From positions 1-47,191 of the forward strand of contig JABLXQ010000045.1 of assembly GCA_013178375.1 (NCBI GenBank): a stretch of 47,191 nucleotides of DNA. The letters run 5' to 3'. How positions within the stretch are numbered: the stretch's first letter is position 1; each line of letters begins with the position of its first letter. Below the pieces are notes generated by a model that ran no database searches, had not been told where the DNA came from, and worked only from the letters and a program-made list of their open reading frames with translations. Made by a program: the position numbers and the translations under genes. This document shows, piece by piece, positions 43,234 through 47,191 of this stretch. This stretch comes from Gammaproteobacteria bacterium (GTDB lineage: Bacteria > Pseudomonadota > Gammaproteobacteria > Pseudomonadales > Ketobacteraceae).

Positions 43234-43896
43234 ATGCTGTTGCGAACCCAAAAACTGCTAAGGTGGGCTCTTTTGACACTTGTTGCATCCAACGCCGGCA
43301 ACCTGCTGGCTGAACCGGAAGTCAAGCAACGCACCATCTACGGCTGGGTGGAATGGATTCAATTGCAGCCGTCGCAGAAGTACACCAAGGCCAAGTTCGA
43401 CACCGGCGCCAAAACCTCGTCGATGCACGCCCTCAACATCGAGTGGTTTGAAAAGGACGGCGACGACTGGGTGCGATTCCAGTTCTCCCCCAACACCAAG
43501 ATCTCGGCCAAACGCATCCTGTCCGGCAAAACCAGGAACTTCATCACCATCGAAGCACCCGTTGTGCGCAACGCCCTCATCAAGCAACACAAGCGCTCCA
43601 GCGCCGAACGCCCCGTCATTCACCAGAAATTCATCCTCGACGGCAAGGAATACGAAGGCGAATTCACCCTGACCGACCGCAGACGCTTCATTTATCCGAT
43701 TCTGTTCGGCCGCCGCTTCCTGCAGGACGTTGCTGTCATTGATCCGGCCCACACCTTCCTCCGCGGCCGCCCGCCAGCCAAGGAAAAAGCAGCCCCGGCC
43801 AGCACCACAAAAGCGGCAACAACCGCCACAGACGAAACCAAACTGGCGAAAACCAAGACCGAGTCCACCGTTCCTGCTGCGAGCAAAAATCCGTGA
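43234..43896 (+). CDS. RimB-like retropepsin-fold protease family protein, exported
   Basis: A 220-residue protein of the family often annotated as ATP-dependent zinc protease. A signal peptide ends near NLLA (about residue 26). The aspartic-protease-like motif FDTGAKTSSMHA has D56, and the ILFGRRFLQD segment recalls the second retropepsin loop. The C-terminal 35 residues are Ala/Thr/Lys-rich and probably disordered. Its stop overlaps the GTG start of the next gene (GTGA), and the three genes 43234-46396 form one operon. In other gammaproteobacteria this protease type accompanies the same 7TM and ATP-grasp partners, suggesting cleavage of a peptide bond made by the ligase; that is inference. 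A TATACT at about 43190 may be the -10. Confidence 0.85.
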   Translation: MLLRTQKLLRWALLTLVASNAGNLLAEPEVKQRTIYGWVEWIQLQPSQKYTKAKFDTGAKTSSMHALNIEWFEKDGDDWVRFQFSPNTKISAKRILSGKTRNFITIEAPVVRNALIKQHKRSSAERPVIHQKFILDGKEYEGEFTLTDRRRFIYPILFGRRFLQDVAVIDPAHTFLRGRPPAKEKAAPASTTKAATTATDETKLAKTKTESTVPAASKNP

Positions 43897-45434
43897 GCAA
43901 ATACAAAATCCAGTTCATTGCGCTGATCCTGATCCTTATTGCCGGCGGAGCGGTCTATTACAAATCCACCCGCATGGGCATGCCCCTGTTCCCGTCGCAG
44001 CAATCCGATGTCTGGACCGTAGAAGCCAAACTGCAGTTTCACGCCACCGGCGGGCCGGCCAAGGCCGAGTTCTATATCCCCCGCAATCCACCGGGCTTCG
44101 TCAAGCTGAACGAGGATTTCATCTCCAGCAACTACGGCCTGGCCACCGAAGTGGTGGACGAAAACCGCAAGGCCCTGTGGGCCGTACGCCGCACCAAGGG
44201 CAAACAGGTGCTGTACTACCGCATGGAACTGACCCCGGACGACTCCGGCGATTTTGAACCGCTCACCAGCGCCCGGCCGCGCTATCCCACCGTTCCCACC
44301 CACGACGAAACCATGGATGCCGCCATCAACGCCGTGCTGAAGGACACCCGCGATCATTCCGCCGACGTGGTGAGCTTCACCCGCGAACTGCTGGCCCGCC
44401 TGAACAACCCCAATCCGGACCAGAACATCTCCCTGATCAACAAGGTGGGCCACGGCTCGGTCGAGTGGGTACGCCAGCTCATCAACATCCTGGCCACCGC
44501 CCGCATTCCCGCCCGCATCGTCTACGTGCTGCCGCTGCAGGACCGGGTGAAGCATGGCCAGCTGGTGCCCTGGATTCAGGTGCATAACGATTTCGAATGG
44601 ATCGCCTTCAACCCGGTGAATGGCGCCCAGGGCCTGACCCCCGATGTACTGGTCTGGCGCACCGGCGATGACCCGCTGGTGACCATCAAGGGCGGCAAAC
44701 CGGCAGAAGTGGATTTCTCCATTTCACGCCATGCCCACTCCCAGGTGTCGGTGGCGGAACAGTGGGCGCGCCAGAGCAGCTCGCGCCTGATGGACTTCTC
44801 CCTGTTCGCCCTGCCGGTGCAGACCCAGAACGTCTACCGCATCATCCTGATGGTACCGCTGGGCGCACTGGTGATCGTGTTCCTGCGCAACCTGGTGGGG
44901 CTGGCCACGTTCGGTACCTTCATGCCGGTACTGGTGGCGATGGCCTTCCGGGAAACCTCACTGATTGCCGGCGTCATCATGTTCACCAGCCTGGTGGCGA
45001 TCGGCCTGATCCTGCGCAAATTCCTCGAAGACCTGCACCTGCTGCTGGTGCCGCGACTGGCGGCGGTGCTCACCATCGTGATCATGATGCTGGCTGCATT
45101 CAGCATCGTCAGTGTGCAACTGGGTATCGAGCGCGGCCTGTCCGTGGCCCTGTTCCCCGTGGTCATCCTGGCCATGACCATCGAGCGCATGTCCATCGTG
45201 CTGGAAGAAACCGGCTCCAAGGAAGCCTTCAAGCTGGGCTTCGGCAGCCTGGTGGCGGCCATCATCGGCTATGCGGTGATGTCGCACGAACTGCTCAGCC
45301 ACCTGATCTTCGTCTTCCCCGAACTGCTGCTGGTGGTACTGGCGCTGACCATGCTGCTGGGCCGCTACACCGGCTACCGTCTGCTGGAACTGTGGCGCTT
45401 CCGCAGCCTGATGAAGGATGCCGACAAACTATGA
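43893..45434 (+). CDS. 7TM protein with inactive-transglutaminase-like periplasmic domain
   Basis: A 513-residue membrane protein. One membrane segment near the start (about 7-23) is followed by a periplasmic domain of roughly 270 residues with a transglutaminase-like fold; the family is described as inactive because the catalytic cysteine is absent, and none is visible in the INKVGHGSVEWV region here. The C-terminal 200 residues hold about seven membrane helices (for example IILMVPLGALVIVFLRNLVG). The GTG start overlaps the upstream stop, and the stop overlaps the ATG of the ligase gene, so the three products are made together. Probably a membrane scaffold or sensor coupling periplasmic peptide recognition to the cytoplasmic ligase; this role is inferred. 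Confidence 0.88.
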   Translation: MSKYKIQFIALILILIAGGAVYYKSTRMGMPLFPSQQSDVWTVEAKLQFHATGGPAKAEFYIPRNPPGFVKLNEDFISSNYGLATEVVDENRKALWAVRRTKGKQVLYYRMELTPDDSGDFEPLTSARPRYPTVPTHDETMDAAINAVLKDTRDHSADVVSFTRELLARLNNPNPDQNISLINKVGHGSVEWVRQLINILATARIPARIVYVLPLQDRVKHGQLVPWIQVHNDFEWIAFNPVNGAQGLTPDVLVWRTGDDPLVTIKGGKPAEVDFSISRHAHSQVSVAEQWARQSSSRLMDFSLFALPVQTQNVYRIILMVPLGALVIVFLRNLVGLATFGTFMPVLVAMAFRETSLIAGVIMFTSLVAIGLILRKFLEDLHLLLVPRLAAVLTIVIMMLAAFSIVSVQLGIERGLSVALFPVVILAMTIERMSIVLEETGSKEAFKLGFGSLVAAIIGYAVMSHELLSHLIFVFPELLLVVLALTMLLGRYTGYRLLELWRFRSLMKDADKL

Positions 45435-46396
45435 AAATGCCCTGGACCAAACTGCGCGAGCTGGGCATCGTCGGCATGAACCAGCGCAATGCCAGCTACA
45501 TCATGCCTTACAACAAGCGCCGCTTTTATCCGCTGGTGGACAACAAGCTGCTGACCAAGGACCGCGCCATCAAGCGCGGCATACCGGTGCCCAAGCTGTA
45601 TTGCAGCATCGAACTGGAACACCAGATCGCCCACCTGAAGGACGTGCTCGACAAGCACGAGGACTTCGTGATCAAGCCCGCCAACGGCAGTGGCGGCAAC
45701 GGCATCGTGGTCATCGCCGGTAAAACCCCGGGCGGCTACTTCCGCAAGGCCAACGACGCCCTGGTCAGCATCACCGAGCTGGAACACCACGTTTCCAACA
45801 TCCTCAGCGGCATGTACAGCCTCGGCGGCGACACCGACAGCGCCATTGTCGAATACCGGGTCAAGTTCGATCCCTGCTTCGAGCACGTCAGCTACAAGGG
45901 CGTGCCCGACCTGCGCATCATCGTGTTCCGGGGCATCCCCGTGTTCGCCATGGTGCGACTGCCCACCCGCCACTCCGACGGCAAGGCCAACCTGCACCAG
46001 GGCGCCGTGGGCGCCGGCATCGATCTGGCCACCGGCCGGACAATTCGCGGCGTCATGTCCTCGCGCCAGGTGGATATGCACCCGGACACCGGCACCTCGG
46101 TAGCCGGTCTGGCAATCCCGCGCTGGCCCGAGATCCTGCACCTGGCCGCCAGCTGCTACGACCTGGCCCCGCTGGGCTACCTGGGCGTGGACATCGTACT
46201 GGACCGGGAACTGGGCCCCATGATGCTGGAACTGAATGCCCGTCCCGGCCTGGCGATCCAGATCGCCAACAATCAGGGGCTCGCGCCGATTCTGCAATAC
46301 GCGGAAAAGATCGGCACCATTCCCAAGGACCCGGCAGAACGGGTGAAACTGGGGATCATCATCCGTGAAACCGTGCTGAAAAAGCCGGTCGCCTGA
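45431..46396 (+). CDS. RimK-related alpha-L-glutamate ligase-like ATP-grasp protein
   Basis: A 321-residue ATP-grasp enzyme expected to join amino acids, possibly glutamate, to a peptide or small molecule. The nucleotide-binding loop is KPANGSGGNGIVVI (about 80-93), and the metal-binding end of the active site is MMLELNARPGLAIQIAN (about 259-275). GIVGMNQRNASYIMPYNKR at the start is characteristic of the RimK-related subgroup rather than ribosomal RimK itself. The ATG at 45431 overlaps the stop of the 7TM gene. It is the cytoplasmic enzyme of the three-gene operon. The actual substrate is unknown. Confidence 0.9.
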   Translation: MKMPWTKLRELGIVGMNQRNASYIMPYNKRRFYPLVDNKLLTKDRAIKRGIPVPKLYCSIELEHQIAHLKDVLDKHEDFVIKPANGSGGNGIVVIAGKTPGGYFRKANDALVSITELEHHVSNILSGMYSLGGDTDSAIVEYRVKFDPCFEHVSYKGVPDLRIIVFRGIPVFAMVRLPTRHSDGKANLHQGAVGAGIDLATGRTIRGVMSSRQVDMHPDTGTSVAGLAIPRWPEILHLAASCYDLAPLGYLGVDIVLDRELGPMMLELNARPGLAIQIANNQGLAPILQYAEKIGTIPKDPAERVKLGIIIRETVLKKPVA

Positions 46397-46412
46397 ACGA
46401 CGGCCCGCCCCC

Positions 46413-47003
46413 ATGACCACCCACGGCAAAGAGGAAAACCAGGAACGGCGCCAGCGCATCCTGCAGGCCGCCCGGGACGTGTTCGCCAGTGAAGGTTTCC
46501 GCAATGCCGAGGTCAAAACCATCGCTGTGCGGGCGGGGGTCGGCAAGGCCACCATCTACAAACATTTCGAAAGCAAGGAAGACCTGCTGTTGAGCCTGGT
46601 ACAGGAAAACTTCCAGTGCATCCGCGACATTGCCCTCACCCACCTGATCGGGGCCGGTCATCCCCTGCAGCGATTTGAAAAGACCTGCCTGGGCATCGCC
46701 GACTACCTGAATGCCAACCGCAACTTTTCCCGCGTGCTGATCCGCGAAGCCGGTGAATTCATGCCGGAAATCCAGCGCATCCATGAGGCCGTGGTGGAGG
46801 AAAACCAGCCCTTCGCCGACGCCTTCTTCGACGCCATGAAAAGCGAAGGCATGATTCCCGACATCCCCAACCGCACCCTGCTGGAGCTGCTGATGAACCT
46901 AACCATCGGCACCGTCTACAGCTGGACCCTGCGGGAGGACCGGGACCTGCGCGGGGATGTGGAGTTCCTGTTCGGACTCTGGCAGAAGAGCCTGTCCCGG
47001 TAA
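46413..47003 (+). CDS. TetR/AcrR-family transcriptional regulator
   Basis: A 196-residue regulator with a standard N-terminal helix-turn-helix: RRQRILQAARDVFASEGFRN, then VKTIAVRAGVGKATIYKHF and SKEDLL. The C-terminal domain is of a common ligand-binding type (FSRVLIREAGEFMPEIQ). It starts 16 bases after the ligase gene on the same strand, and a further gene begins 136 bases downstream in the same direction, so its target is probably that downstream gene or operon. The ligand is unknown. Confidence 0.9.
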   Translation: MTTHGKEENQERRQRILQAARDVFASEGFRNAEVKTIAVRAGVGKATIYKHFESKEDLLLSLVQENFQCIRDIALTHLIGAGHPLQRFEKTCLGIADYLNANRNFSRVLIREAGEFMPEIQRIHEAVVEENQPFADAFFDAMKSEGMIPDIPNRTLLELLMNLTIGTVYSWTLREDRDLRGDVEFLFGLWQKSLSR

Positions 47004-47139
47004 CCCGGCCCCGGCAACTTTGTCACAAAAATACCCGTTACAATTTGTCGTACCTTGTTACCACTGTTTAATTGCGCGCTGAGGCGGACCACTTCTATAG
47101 TGAATGGATTCTGAACAGTCCCAAGGGAGAATAATAATT

Positions 47140-47191
47140 ATGAAAGTGGAAGCAAAACCGGCATCAGCCGAACCCACCAAAGCTTCACGGA
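47140..47191 (+). CDS. Start of an unidentified gene, cut by the window end
   Basis: ATG 47140 follows AAGGGAGA at 47123-47130, a strong ribosome site at nine bases spacing. The 17 visible codons read MKVEAKPASAEPTKASR, a charged, probably cytoplasmic N-terminus with no signal peptide. In the 136-base gap before it, TATAGT near 47096 could be a -10, and related GTTACAA and TTGTTAC words around 47037-47062 could form a regulator site. Position after a TetR gene would suit a transport adaptor or fatty-acid gene, but nothing in these codons decides it. Confidence 0.6.
   Translation, partial: MKVEAKPASAEPTKASR

Overview
The window comes from a high-GC, Gram-negative gammaproteobacterium of the Pseudomonadales/Oceanospirillales type. 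Supporting genes are opgG-opgH, a rapA-rluA pair like that of enteric bacteria, a piuA-piuC iron pair, a MexJK/MexL-like RND locus, and the RimB-like protease / 7TM / RimK-like triad. I cannot fix the genus. No rRNA, tRNA, CRISPR array, phage or IS gene was seen.

Layout. 1-744: end of an HDOD signalling protein. 995-4903: periplasmic glucan genes opgG, a small unknown gene, and opgH. 5043-24230: a large envelope locus, described below. 24235-27253: piuC and piuA, an iron-uptake pair read leftward. 27514-28734: a secreted MORN-repeat protein. 28989-33883: an RND efflux operon with a divergent TetR-type regulator and a perfect 20-bp palindrome between them. 33887-37991: MFS transporter, Old Yellow Enzyme family oxidoreductase, type B carboxylesterase. 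38051-38713: a YopT/AvrPphB-like (C58) cysteine protease reading frame broken by an amber codon. 38809-42329: rapA and rluA. 42350-42461: a perfect 28-bp inverted repeat enclosing a REP-like hairpin. 42493-43116: an AlkB-type DNA repair dioxygenase. 43234-46396: the protease-like / 7TM transglutaminase-like / ATP-grasp operon. 46413-47003: a second TetR regulator. 47140 onward: the start of a further gene.

The centrepiece is 5043-24230. SrfA, SrfB (Hsp70/actin-like ATPase) and SrfC (P-loop NTPase) are encoded in a tight rightward operon. They are followed by a membrane TPR-like protein, a secreted von Willebrand A (VWA) protein resembling the periplasmic part of the type VI secretion kinase PpkA, an ABC ATPase and FtsX-type permease (TagT/TagS-like), a SUMF1-fold periplasmic protein (TagR-like) and coiled-coil lipoproteins (TagQ-like). 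Divergently encoded are two tandem VWA membrane proteins whose N-terminal domain and membrane segment match those of SrfA. The set looks like the TagQRST-PpkA envelope-sensing pathway without kinase or type VI structural genes, joined to SrfABC. The functional link is inference; gene content and order are visible directly.
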